10,409 bases of DNA from QHVT01 sp036387915 (lineage in GTDB: Bacteria; Acidobacteriota; Thermoanaerobaculia; Gp7-AA8): positions 1-10,409 of the forward strand of contig DASVSV010000089.1 of NCBI GenBank assembly GCA_036387915.1. The letters run 5' to 3'. The translations under genes and the position numbers were made by a program. The notes beneath the pieces are model-generated. The model ran no database searches. It was not told the DNA's origin and worked only from the letters and a program-made list of their open reading frames with translations. The first letter of the stretch is position 1. Each line of letters begins with the position of its first letter. Below, piece by piece: positions 1 to 6,483 of the stretch.

Positions 1-720
1 AAAGAGGATTACGCCACCGCGCTCAAGCACTATCAGAGGGCGCGGAACATCGACGCCACCTTCGAAGACCTCGACCGGATGATCGGGTACTCGCTGATTG
101 GCCTCTATGTCCCCGAGGACAAGTCGGTGGCCAACGTCAAAAACGCGGATGCTGCCATCGTCGAAATGCGCAAGTACCTCAAGAAGCGCCCCGACGACAC
201 CATCGCCCGCGAAGCGCTCATCAATCTCTACCTCAACGCCGAGCGCATCACCGAGGCCATCAACTACTTCCGCGACTGGCTGAAGGAACACCCGACGGAC
301 GTCGACGCCGTGCGCTCCATCGCCACGCTCTACGCGAAGCAGGGCAACTTCGCGGAGGCGCTGAACTGGTACGAGAAGATCACGCTTCTCGACTCGAAGA
401 ATCCCGAGTCCTTCTACACCTACGGCGTGGTCTGCTACGAAAAGATCGCCAAGAACCCGCCGCAGGATCTGGCCGAGCGGATGCAGATCATCGAGCGCGG
501 GAAGACCGCGCTCCAGCGCGCCACCGACATGCGCCCCGAGTACTTCGAGGCCAAGGTTTACCTCAGTCTCCTCTATCGCCAGCAGGCGCCGCTCGAGACC
601 GATCCCGTCAAGCAGCAGCAGCTCGTCGCCGAGGCCGACCGCATCCGCAACGAGGCCGTGGCCATCGTGAAGAAGAAGAAGGCGGAAGCTGCAGCGGCCG
701 CCGCAGGCACCAAGAGCTAA
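1..720 (+). CDS. TPR-repeat protein, 5' end outside window
   Basis: The reading frame is open from the first base, so the gene begins upstream and 239 residues are visible. An internal ATG at 79 is not the real start, because the codons before it (KEDYATALKHYQRAR) already look like a tetratricopeptide helix pair. Several TPR units follow, with the typical pattern of a small residue, then Y, then A..Y/W near unit ends (for example the stretch around NFAEALNWYEKI, and AITEAINYF-like helices before it). The tail is Lys/Ala-rich (KKKKAEAAAAAAG) and probably disordered. TPR proteins bind other proteins, and no catalytic motif is seen. The stop lies 16 bp before tonB, so it is probably co-transcribed with the TonB-ExbB-ExbD genes and may serve the same envelope machine. 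That role is inferred from position only. Whether it is secreted cannot be judged without its N-terminus. Confidence 0.85.
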   Translation, partial: KEDYATALKHYQRARNIDATFEDLDRMIGYSLIGLYVPEDKSVANVKNADAAIVEMRKYLKKRPDDTIAREALINLYLNAERITEAINYFRDWLKEHPTDVDAVRSIATLYAKQGNFAEALNWYEKITLLDSKNPESFYTYGVVCYEKIAKNPPQDLAERMQIIERGKTALQRATDMRPEYFEAKVYLSLLYRQQAPLETDPVKQQQLVAEADRIRNEAVAIVKKKKAEAAAAAAGTKS

Positions 721-736
721 CACGGACGCCAGGACA

Positions 737-1504
737 ATGTTTGAAACCACAGTCGTAGAATCCAGAAAGCAGAAGGCCGGGATCCAGAAGTACATGACCC
801 TTCCGGTCTCCGTCGGCTTGCACGTCGTGGTGCTGGCGGGGTTGCTCTTCGGCGCCATTTGGAACGTGGAGTTCCCCCAGAACTCCCCTCCGCAGGTGGC
901 GCAGTACTCGGTTGCCGCGGCGCCCCCGCCCCCGCCGCCTCCTCCTCCTCCTCCGCCCAAGGGCGGCTCGCCCAAGCCGGTCGAAGTGCGGCCGGTGGAA
1001 GTGCCGCGAGACGTTCAGAATCTCGCGCCCACCGTCGTCCCGGACGAGGTCAAGCCGGTCGAAGCGGCGGCCCAGGGTCCCGGTGACTCGGCCGATGAGG
1101 GCGTCGAAGGTGGCGTCGAGGGGGGTGTCGCCGGTGGTGTCGTCGGCGGTGTGGTCGGCGGCGTGATGGGAGGCGTCGTGACCGATACGATGCCGCCTCC
1201 CCCGAAAGAGACGGCCCCGCTGCGGGTCGGCGGCGACGTCAAGGCGCCGACCGTCATCAGCCGCGTCGAGCCGAACTATCCCGAGGTGGCGCGTAAGGCC
1301 CGCGTGGCCGGCATCGTCATCGTCGAATGCATCATCGACAAGAACGGCAACGTCCGGGACGTCAAAGTTCTCAAGCCGCTTCCGTTCGGTCTCGACAAGG
1401 CCGCCTCGGACGCCGTCCAGAAGTGGAAGTTCCGCCCCGGTACGCTCAACGGCCAGCCGGTCGACGTCATCTTCAACCTCACCGTCAACTTCAAGCTCAA
1501 TTAA
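737..1504 (+). CDS. tonB: TonB energy transducer with Pro-rich and Gly-Val-rich spacer
   Basis: TonB links the proton-motive force at the inner membrane to outer-membrane TonB-dependent receptors. The 255-residue protein has a short cytoplasmic N-terminus and one membrane segment at about residues 22-43. That segment carries an SVGLH (S25, H29) match to the SxxxH signature that couples TonB to ExbB/ExbD. A run of 12 prolines (about 64-75) and a Pro/Val/Glu spacer follow. Next is a GGV-repeat tract at about 121-150, and then a C-terminal TonB fold of about 90 residues (VEPNYPEVARKARVAG ... KWKFRPGTLNGQPV). The proline and glycine tracts presumably span the periplasm. The start is the ATG with AGGA just upstream. 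It lies between the TPR gene and exbB in an apparent operon. The C-terminal domain and membrane anchor make the family call firm. Which receptors it serves cannot be told from this window. Confidence 0.95.
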   Translation: MFETTVVESRKQKAGIQKYMTLPVSVGLHVVVLAGLLFGAIWNVEFPQNSPPQVAQYSVAAAPPPPPPPPPPPPKGGSPKPVEVRPVEVPRDVQNLAPTVVPDEVKPVEAAAQGPGDSADEGVEGGVEGGVAGGVVGGVVGGVMGGVVTDTMPPPPKETAPLRVGGDVKAPTVISRVEPNYPEVARKARVAGIVIVECIIDKNGNVRDVKVLKPLPFGLDKAASDAVQKWKFRPGTLNGQPVDVIFNLTVNFKLN

Positions 1505-1540
1505 ATGGATATGCGGCGCCGGTCCACCCGGCTCCGCACG

Positions 1541-1546
1541 AGGAGG
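1541..1546 (+). promoter_or_regulatory. Ribosome binding site that sets the exbB start
   Basis: AGGAGG sits 8 nt before the ATG at 1555. It supports that start over the upstream in-frame ATG at 1327, which lies inside tonB in another frame. Confidence 0.8.
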
Positions 1547-1554
1547 AATTAGTC

Positions 1555-2238
1555 ATGGATTTGGCACACATGTTTAAGGAAATGACTTTGGCCGGCTGGA
1601 TCGTGATCATCCTCATGGGTCTGATGTCGATCTATTCGCTTTGGGTCATGGTCGAGCGTTACATCGTTTTCTCGAAGGCGAAGAACCAGTCGCTGAAGCT
1701 GCTCGGCGCGCTCTCGAACCTGCTCACCAAGGGCGACTACGCTCAGGCCATCGAGGTCACGAAGAAGTACAAAGAGAGCCACCTGGCGAAAGTCATCGCC
1801 GCTGGTCTGCTCGAGTTCGAAGCCTCGCGCCGAGACAAGCGCATCGCCGATCCGGAGCTGGCCGTCGAGGCCGCGCGCCAGGGCATGGACCGTACGGCCA
1901 TGATCACCGTCGCTGAGCTCAAGGAGAACCTCGGCGTTCTGGCCACGATCGGTGCAACGGCGCCGTTCGTCGGTCTGTTCGGCACGGTCGTCGGCATCAT
2001 CAACGCCTTCACCGGCATGGCCAAGGGCGGCGGCGGTATCGCCTCGGTTTCGGCCGGTATCGCAGAGGCGCTGTTCACCACCGCCGGCGGTCTTCTCGTG
2101 GCCATCCCCGCGGTCTGGGCCTACAACTACTTCCAGAACCGCGTCGACCGCTTCACCGTCGAGATGTCCAACTCCGGCTCGGAAATGGCCATGTACTTCA
2201 TGAAGGAAGTGGGAGTCAATGAAAAGACTGTCGGGTAG
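1555..2238 (+). CDS. exbB: ExbB/TolQ/MotA-family proton channel subunit
   Basis: This 227-residue inner-membrane protein forms the pentameric stator-like ring that, with ExbD, converts proton flow into work on TonB. The visible layout is that of the family. TM1 is at about 14-33, followed by a large cytoplasmic domain with charged helices. TM2 is in the stretch GATAPFVGLFGTVVGIINAF and TM3 in AEALFTTAGGLLVAIPAVWA. Both of the latter contain the pore-facing threonines expected of ExbB. The start at 1555 has a near-perfect Shine-Dalgarno sequence. The 50-bp gap after tonB shows no terminator, so co-transcription is likely. The 3' end overlaps the next gene by 20 bp. TolQ or MotA homologues share the fold, but the adjacent TonB makes ExbB the better name. 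Confidence 0.95.
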   Translation: MDLAHMFKEMTLAGWIVIILMGLMSIYSLWVMVERYIVFSKAKNQSLKLLGALSNLLTKGDYAQAIEVTKKYKESHLAKVIAAGLLEFEASRRDKRIADPELAVEAARQGMDRTAMITVAELKENLGVLATIGATAPFVGLFGTVVGIINAFTGMAKGGGGIASVSAGIAEALFTTAGGLLVAIPAVWAYNYFQNRVDRFTVEMSNSGSEMAMYFMKEVGVNEKTVG

Positions 2239-2662
2239 CTCGCTCGGCAAAGTCAGCACAGCGGCGTTGAACTCCGACATCAACGTCACGCCGCTGGTCG
2301 ACGTGTGCCTCGTGCTCCTGATCATCTTCATGGTCGTTACGCCCATGCTGCAGAAGGGTGTGCCGGTGAACCTGCCGGTCACCGAGGATCCGGAGAAAAC
2401 GCCCGACACCGAGAAGCAGCTCCTGATCTCGGTGAAGTCGGACGGCTCCGTCTACCTCGGCCCGAACGTGGTCCGCAAGGACCAGGTCGAGGCGGCACTC
2501 AAAGAGATCCAGGAGCGCACCCCGGACCGTGAGGTCGCGGTCAAGGGTGACCGTCTCGTCAAGTACGGCGAGGTGCTCGACATCCTGAAGGCCTGCCGCG
2601 AAGTGGGCTTCAACGACGTCGGCCTCGTCTCGCAACCCAGAAAGCGTCCAGGAGAGGCATAG
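2219..2662 (+). CDS. exbD: ExbD/TolR-family subunit (first copy)
   Basis: This 147-residue protein has a short cytoplasmic N-terminus and a single membrane helix, INVTPLVDVCLVLLIIFMVV, starting at about residue 21. It carries the proton-carrying aspartate (D28) that defines ExbD/TolR. A periplasmic domain with the usual alternating beta/alpha pattern follows, including LLISVKSDGSVYL and a VGLVSQP ending. The start overlaps exbB by 20 bp in a different frame, which implies translational coupling. The family is certain. The choice between ExbD and TolR rests on the neighbouring tonB and on the absence of tolA/tolB in the window. Confidence 0.93.
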   Translation: MKRLSGSSLGKVSTAALNSDINVTPLVDVCLVLLIIFMVVTPMLQKGVPVNLPVTEDPEKTPDTEKQLLISVKSDGSVYLGPNVVRKDQVEAALKEIQERTPDREVAVKGDRLVKYGEVLDILKACREVGFNDVGLVSQPRKRPGEA

Positions 2663-2666
2663 TCAC

Positions 2667-3104
2667 ATGCAAGTAGGTGGCAGTGGTTCGATGCGGTCGG
2701 ACATCAACGTCACACCGCTGGTGGACGTTGTTCTGGTGCTCCTGATCATCTTCATGGTCATCACGCCCGTCGTGCAGATGGGTTATCTGGTCAAGGTTCC
2801 GCCCAAAGCACCCGCGAACCTTCCTCCGTCCGCGGTGCAGGACCAGATCGTTCTCCGTCTCATGGCCGGACCCCGCGTCCTGATCAACAAGGAAGAGATG
2901 ACCATGGAGCAGTTCCCCAACCGGATCCGCGACGTCCTGCGGGGGAACACGTCCAAAATGGTCTTCTTCTCCGGCGGCCGCGACGTCGACTACGAGACCA
3001 CGATGAAGTTCCTCGACACGGCCCGAGCCAGCGGCGCGAAGAACATCGGCATCATCGTCGAGGATCCGACGGCCAGCGGCGCGGCTGCGGCGATCGGACA
3101 GTAG
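2667..3104 (+). CDS. exbD: ExbD/TolR-family subunit (second copy)
   Basis: This second, divergent ExbD paralogue has 145 residues and starts 4 bp after the first copy stops. The membrane helix is almost the same (SDINVTPLVDVVLVLLIIFM), with the key aspartate at D20. The periplasmic domain (QIVLRLMAGPRVLINKEEM, then DYETTMKFLDTARASGAKNIGII) differs strongly from that of the first copy. The C-terminus is Ala/Gly-rich. A GGAGAGG-like purine run lies before the ATG. Because ExbB rings are known to hold an ExbD dimer, two different ExbDs could form a heterodimer or serve different receptors. That is inference. An intrinsic terminator lies about 25 bp after the stop. Confidence 0.93.
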   Translation: MQVGGSGSMRSDINVTPLVDVVLVLLIIFMVITPVVQMGYLVKVPPKAPANLPPSAVQDQIVLRLMAGPRVLINKEEMTMEQFPNRIRDVLRGNTSKMVFFSGGRDVDYETTMKFLDTARASGAKNIGIIVEDPTASGAAAAIGQ

Positions 3105-3119
3105 CTCACACGAATTCGA

Positions 3120-3587
3120 TTACGTGAAGGCGGCGGCTTCGGCCGCCGCTTTCTTTTTGGGCAGCAATCCGCGCAGCGCGTAGTCGAGCGAGAAGCGTCC
3201 GCCCCCCAGCAGCACCAGCGCGACGCAGATCGCCAGCATCGCCAGCGGCAGCTCGATCCCGCGCAACGCCACGAAAAGCTTGATCGAGCCCGGCGCAATC
3301 TCGAACATCGCGTCCGGCAGCGAGACCACGAACGCGGCCACGAACATCGTCCCGGCCAGGAGGAGCGCATCGAGACGGGTGAACAGTCCGGCGATGAGGA
3401 GCGCGGCGCCGACGACCTCCGCCCACGCGGCGAGATGTCCGAGGAGCAGCGGGATCCCGTACCCGGCCGCCATGCTGTCGGCGAAAGCGGCAGCCCCGCC
3501 GTCGCCGGCGACCTTCGACCAGCCGTGGGGGAGGAAGATCAACCCGGCCACGAGGCGCAACAGCAGCGCGGCGGCATCCCTCGGCAT
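3120..3587 (-). CDS. DoxX-family membrane protein
   Basis: This 155-residue integral membrane protein has four hydrophobic segments, at about 5-22, 47-69, 72-92 and 104-130. The family signature is at the N-terminus (RLVAGLIFLPHGWSKV), with the G-W-K pattern that ends the first helix. DoxX-like proteins are quinol-oxidase-associated or otherwise uncharacterised membrane subunits, and the specific role here cannot be assigned. The start is the ATG at 3587, chosen because AAGGAGG stands 4 nt upstream on the reverse strand. The frame is open much further upstream (to about 4535), but that extension is antisense to the CPBP gene and has no membrane character. The C-terminus is charged and Ala-rich because it is encoded by the terminator hairpin of the convergent exbD cluster. 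Confidence 0.85.
   Translation of the reverse strand: MPRDAAALLLRLVAGLIFLPHGWSKVAGDGGAAAFADSMAAGYGIPLLLGHLAAWAEVVGAALLIAGLFTRLDALLLAGTMFVAAFVVSLPDAMFEIAPGSIKLFVALRGIELPLAMLAICVALVLLGGGRFSLDYALRGLLPKKKAAAEAAAFT
3130..3158 (+). terminator. Intrinsic terminator of the tonB-exbB-exbD cluster
   Basis: A perfect 8-bp GC stem, GCGGCGGC (3130-3137) and GCCGCCGC (3142-3149), is closed by a TTCG tetraloop. It is followed by TTTCTTTTT. It lies wholly inside the 3' coding end of the convergent DoxX-like gene, whose last residues (KKKAAAEAAAF) it encodes. Confidence 0.85.
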
Positions 3588-4403
3588 CCGGCCTCCTTCG
3601 CGCAACGCGCGGTCACCTTCGACCGCATCATCGCGCCCGTTCTCTCGTTCGTATCCTTCTATGTTGCCACACTGATCCTTTTGACGTGGCTCGGACTTCC
3701 GTTCACGCACGGGGGGCTGATCGCGGTGAGCGTGGCCACGACCGCCGCCGTGCTGATGTGGGATCGCGGCCGCTGGCCGCTCGGCCTTTTCGTCTCCCCG
3801 CGGCTGGCGGTGCCGGAGTTCTTCTTCGGCAGCGTCTTCGGCGCCGTGCTGATCGCCTCGTGCGCGCTGCTGGTCGTCCTCACCACAGACGTACGCCACG
3901 AGCGCGGCACCGGATTTCCGTGGCTCGAGGTCGCGGTCCTCTATCTCCCCGCCGTCGTGCACGAGGAGCTGCTGTTCCGCGGCTACGCGTTCCAGAAACT
4001 GCACGCCTGGAACCGCCTGGTCGCGCTCCTCGCCATCGCGATCCTGTTCGCCGCGCTGCACATGAGCAACATGGCCGTTTCCTGGCTCGGCCTGACCAAC
4101 ATCTTCCTCGGCGGTCTCCTGCTCGGCCTCGCCTACGAGCGCTACGGCCGCCTCTGGTTCCCCATCGGCCTCCACCTCGCATGGAACCTCACCTCCGGCC
4201 CCATCCTCGGCCACGAAGTCAGCGGCTACGACTCCATGGCCACCATCTTCGTCGAACGCGGCGGCGGCCCCTGGTGGCTCACCGGCGGGGACTTCGGGAT
4301 CGAGGGGAGTGTGTGGATGACGGCCGTCGAGATCGCGGGCATCGCCTTTCTTGCGATCAGAGGAAAGAGGAAAGAGGAAGGAGAAAAGAGGCCGCCACCC
4401 TGA
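3525..4403 (+). CDS. CPBP-family (CAAX/Abi) intramembrane metalloprotease, start uncertain
   Basis: This is a multi-pass membrane protein with all three CPBP (type II CAAX prenyl protease/Abi) motifs. With the start used here they are EELLFR at about 147-152, the zinc histidine in FAALH at about 179, and HLAWN at about 217-221. Family members cleave or process membrane-associated substrates, and the bacterial substrates are mostly unknown. The first hydrophobic segment begins at about 3627 (IIAPVLSFVSFYVATLILL). No in-frame ATG, GTG or TTG lies between the DoxX start and that helix. The nearest usable start that keeps the helix is GTG at 3525, inside the divergent DoxX gene. An ATG at 3435 is another option, and TTG at 3681 would cut the helix. 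A non-canonical start near 3612-3640 is also possible. The last codons (KRKEEGEKRPPP) are supplied by the left arm of a GA-rich inverted repeat, so the native C-terminus may have been altered. Confidence 0.8.
   Translation: MGEEDQPGHEAQQQRGGIPRHPASFAQRAVTFDRIIAPVLSFVSFYVATLILLTWLGLPFTHGGLIAVSVATTAAVLMWDRGRWPLGLFVSPRLAVPEFFFGSVFGAVLIASCALLVVLTTDVRHERGTGFPWLEVAVLYLPAVVHEELLFRGYAFQKLHAWNRLVALLAIAILFAALHMSNMAVSWLGLTNIFLGGLLLGLAYERYGRLWFPIGLHLAWNLTSGPILGHEVSGYDSMATIFVERGGGPWWLTGGDFGIEGSVWMTAVEIAGIAFLAIRGKRKEEGEKRPPP
3592..3598 (-). promoter_or_regulatory. Ribosome binding site of the DoxX-like gene
   Basis: On the reverse strand this reads AAGGAGG, 4 nt before the ATG at 3587. It decides the start of the DoxX-like gene. 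It also falls within the only stretch where the divergent CPBP gene could otherwise begin. Confidence 0.75.
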
Positions 4404-4466
4404 CGTGCCGCGGAACCACGGTCCCCCCCTCTTTCCTCTTTCCTCCTTCCTCTTTTCTCTTTCCTC
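4360..4466. repeat. GA/CT low-complexity inverted repeat
   Basis: A purine tract of GGAAAGA-type units (4360-4391) is matched by a pyrimidine tract (4435-4466). By hand, 30 of 32 positions are complementary, with 43 nt between the arms. The left arm is the coding end of the CPBP gene and the right arm lies upstream of the thiolase. The arms are built from short direct repeats, so slipped pairings are also possible. There is no T-run after the stem, so it does not look like an ordinary terminator. Confidence 0.85.
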
Positions 4467-4488
4467 CCAAGCGCGGCCGCGCCCCGAA

Positions 4489-4494
4489 TATGAT
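4489..4494 (+). promoter_or_regulatory. Possible -10 element for the thiolase gene
   Basis: TATGAT, preceded by GAA, lies 48 bp before the GTG start in an otherwise GC-rich gap. No convincing -35 box is seen at 16-18 bp spacing, so this is a weak call. Confidence 0.3.
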
Positions 4495-4526
4495 CCCCCC
4501 GCAAAACGGTCCCCCACCAGTAAAAC

Positions 4527-4532
4527 AAGGAG
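4527..4532 (+). promoter_or_regulatory. Ribosome binding site supporting the GTG start of the thiolase
   Basis: AAGGAG is 10 nt before GTG at 4543. It favours that start over the upstream in-frame ATG at 4351, whose translation would run through the GA/CT repeat. Confidence 0.7.
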
Positions 4533-4542
4533 CATTCAAACC

Positions 4543-5718
4543 GTGAAAGACATCGTGATCGTCGACGGCGCACGTACGCCGATGGCGGAATACAACGGAC
4601 ACTTCAGCGACGTCAGCGCGATCGACCTCGGCGTCATCGCGGCGAAGGGCGCGCTCGAGCGCAGCGGCTTCACTCCCGACGAGATGGACCACGTCATCGT
4701 CGGCAACGCCCTCCAGACCTCCGGCGACGCCATCTACGGCGCGCGCCACGTCGGCCTCAAGGCCGGCGTCCCGAATCACGTCCCGGCCCTGACCGTGAAC
4801 CGCCTCTGCGGCTCCGGCATCCAGTCGATCGTCAGCGCCGCCGAGCAGATCGAGCTCAACGAAGCGACGACCGTCCTCGCCGGCGGCATGGAGAACATGT
4901 CCCAGGCGCCGTTCGTCGTCCGCGGCGCGCGCAAGGGACTCAAGCTCGGTCAGAACACCATGGAAGACTCGCTGATGGTGGCGCTGCTCGACACCTACGC
5001 CGGTCTCTACATGGCCCAGACCTCCGACAATCTCGCGCGCAAGTACGAGATCTCGCGCGAAGAGCAGGACGCGTTCGCGATCCGCAGCCAGACCTGCGCG
5101 AACGCCGCGCTGGAGTCGGGCCGCCTGCAGGAAGAGATCGTCCCCGTGCCGGTCGGCCGCAAGGGCGAGCTCATTTCCGCGGACGACCACATGCGCCCCG
5201 ACACGACGAAGGAAGGCCTGGCGAAGCTGAAGCCCGCCTTCGCGAAGGACGGCTTCGTCACCGCCGGCAACGCCTCCGGCATCGTCGACGGCGCGGCCAT
5301 GCTCGTCGTCACCACCGCCGACAAGGCGAAAGAGAAGGGCCGGCAGCCGCTCGGCCGCGTCGTCTCCTGGGGCATCGCCGGCTGCGATCCGGAGATCATG
5401 GGCATCGGCCCGGTCCCCGCGACGCAGATCGCGCTGAAGAAGGCCGGCCTGCAGCTCGAAGAGATCGACCTGATCGAGATCAACGAAGCCTTCGCCGGCC
5501 AGATCCTCGCCGTGGCCAGAGAGCTCGGCGTGGACATGGAGAAGCTGAACGTGAACGGCGGCGCGATCGCCCTCGGCCATCCGCTCGGCGCCTCCGGCAC
5601 GCGCCTCGTGCTCACGCTCCTCTACGAGCTGCGCCGCCGCAAGCAGCGCTACGGCCTGGCCACGGCCTGCATCGGCGGCGGTCAGGGCATCGCCATGATC
5701 GTGGAGAGCCTGGCGTAA
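4543..5718 (+). CDS. Thiolase (acetyl-CoA C-acyltransferase)
   Basis: This 391-residue protein is a full-length thiolase. It either condenses two acetyl-CoA to acetoacetyl-CoA or cleaves 3-ketoacyl-CoA. The catalytic set is intact. The nucleophilic cysteine is C89 in NRLCGSGIQ. NEAFA is present. The histidine is H346 in GGAIALGHPLGASGTR, and the second cysteine is C376 in ACIGGGQG. The N-terminus (DIVIVDGARTP) is the usual opening strand and motif. The length and spacing match biosynthetic or degradative thiolase I/II enzymes such as AtoB, PhaA and FadA. Sequence alone does not decide whether it acts in fatty-acid oxidation, ketone metabolism or polyhydroxyalkanoate synthesis, and no partner gene (hydroxyacyl-CoA dehydrogenase, hydratase) is adjacent. 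It appears to be a single-gene unit, flanked on both sides by inverted repeats. Confidence 0.95.
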   Translation: MKDIVIVDGARTPMAEYNGHFSDVSAIDLGVIAAKGALERSGFTPDEMDHVIVGNALQTSGDAIYGARHVGLKAGVPNHVPALTVNRLCGSGIQSIVSAAEQIELNEATTVLAGGMENMSQAPFVVRGARKGLKLGQNTMEDSLMVALLDTYAGLYMAQTSDNLARKYEISREEQDAFAIRSQTCANAALESGRLQEEIVPVPVGRKGELISADDHMRPDTTKEGLAKLKPAFAKDGFVTAGNASGIVDGAAMLVVTTADKAKEKGRQPLGRVVSWGIAGCDPEIMGIGPVPATQIALKKAGLQLEEIDLIEINEAFAGQILAVARELGVDMEKLNVNGGAIALGHPLGASGTRLVLTLLYELRRRKQRYGLATACIGGGQGIAMIVESLA

Positions 5719-5720
5719 TC

Positions 5721-5808
5721 CAGGGCGCAGGAGGCAGGGCGCAGGGCGCAGACCGACCGGATGCCGGCGGATCTCTCCTGCGCCCCGCGCCCTGCCCCCT
5801 GCGCCCTC
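5721..5808. repeat. GC-rich inverted repeat built of CAGGGCG units
   Basis: The left arm at 5721-5751 (CAGGGCGCAGGAGGCAGGGC and on) pairs with the right arm at 5778-5808. By hand, 28 of 31 positions match, with a 26-nt centre. It begins 2 bp after the thiolase stop and ends 6 bp before the VTT start. Like the GA/CT repeat on the other side of the thiolase, the arms are made of short tandem units. No T-run follows, so termination is possible only if it is not of the classic type. Confidence 0.85.
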
Positions 5809-5814
5809 ACGAGG

Positions 5815-6483
5815 ATGCAGCGACGCACACTCCTCAAGTGGACCGCGGCCGGCGTGCTGGCCGCGGTCTTCGTCGCGATCTGGTTCTCGCCGCTGCGCGA
5901 GCACGTCACGCGGGAGAACATCCGCAATGGCGTCGAGCAGATCCGCGCGGTCTGGTGGGCGCCGATCGCGTACGTGCTGCTCTACGCCGCGGGCTGCGTC
6001 GTCGCTCTTCCTGCCTCGATCTTCGTCATCGCCGCGGGTTTCATCTGGGGCTGGCTCCTCGGCGGCGTCTACGCGATGTTCGGCGGCACTCTCGGCGCGG
6101 TGGTCTCCTACTTCGCGGCGCGCTTTCTCGGCGAGGGCTTGCTGGACCGCTTCGGCCGCGCCGCTGTGCTGGTGCGGAAGCAGGTCGACCACGCCGGCTT
6201 CACCTCGCTGCTCATCCTGCGCAACATCCCCGGCGTTCCCTTCGCGGCGGTGAACTACGCCGCCGGCGTCGCGCGCGTGCCGTTCCGCGATTACTTCTTC
6301 GCCACGCTGATCGGCATCGCGCCGTCGAAGTTCGTCTTCACGTACTGCGCGGATGCGCTCTTCAACGGATCGATGTCCGAGGCCGACGCGTTCCGCCGGC
6401 TGGCCATCGTGTGCGCGCTGGTGATCGCGATGATCGTAGTGCCGAAACTCCTGAAGCGCTTCTCCCGAAAAATCCCGGCGTGA
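5815..6483 (+). CDS. VTT/TMEM64 (DedA-like, SNARE-associated) membrane protein, copy 1
   Basis: This 222-residue polytopic membrane protein of the TVP38/TMEM64 (VTT domain) family has members implicated in lipid scrambling or flipping and membrane homeostasis. The substrate here is unknown. Residues 7-25 form an N-terminal helix. The domain core holds the Gly-rich re-entrant region (LPASIFVIAAGFIWGWLLGG), the arginine-proline motif RNIPGVPF, and a late conserved patch, YCADALFNGSMSE. The start is ATG 5815 with GAGG just before it. An earlier in-frame ATG at 5761 would place repeat-encoded Pro/Arg residues in front. A close paralogue lies at 7686-8360, with the same length and long identical stretches. 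The last codons (SRKIPA, stop) lie in sequence shared with the second copy of the downstream repeat, so the repeat may have supplied the present C-terminus. Confidence 0.88.
   Translation: MQRRTLLKWTAAGVLAAVFVAIWFSPLREHVTRENIRNGVEQIRAVWWAPIAYVLLYAAGCVVALPASIFVIAAGFIWGWLLGGVYAMFGGTLGAVVSYFAARFLGEGLLDRFGRAAVLVRKQVDHAGFTSLLILRNIPGVPFAAVNYAAGVARVPFRDYFFATLIGIAPSKFVFTYCADALFNGSMSEADAFRRLAIVCALVIAMIVVPKLLKRFSRKIPA

Noticed and set aside
1549..2409. 286-codon reverse-strand open frame
   Set aside because: It lies opposite exbB and exbD, which are certain. It has no membrane or domain signal of its own.
4360..4466. Intrinsic terminator of the CPBP gene
   Set aside because: The stem is purine against pyrimidine with a 43-nt loop, and no T-run follows. 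It is better described as a repeat, although some effect on transcription cannot be excluded.
3120..4535. DoxX gene starting far upstream as a 471-residue protein
   Set aside because: The extra 316 residues are antisense to the CPBP gene and charged low-complexity. The ATG at 3587 has an excellent ribosome binding site.
5721..5808. CRISPR-like array
   Set aside because: The repeats are short overlapping units forming one inverted pair, with no regular repeat-spacer pattern and no cas genes.
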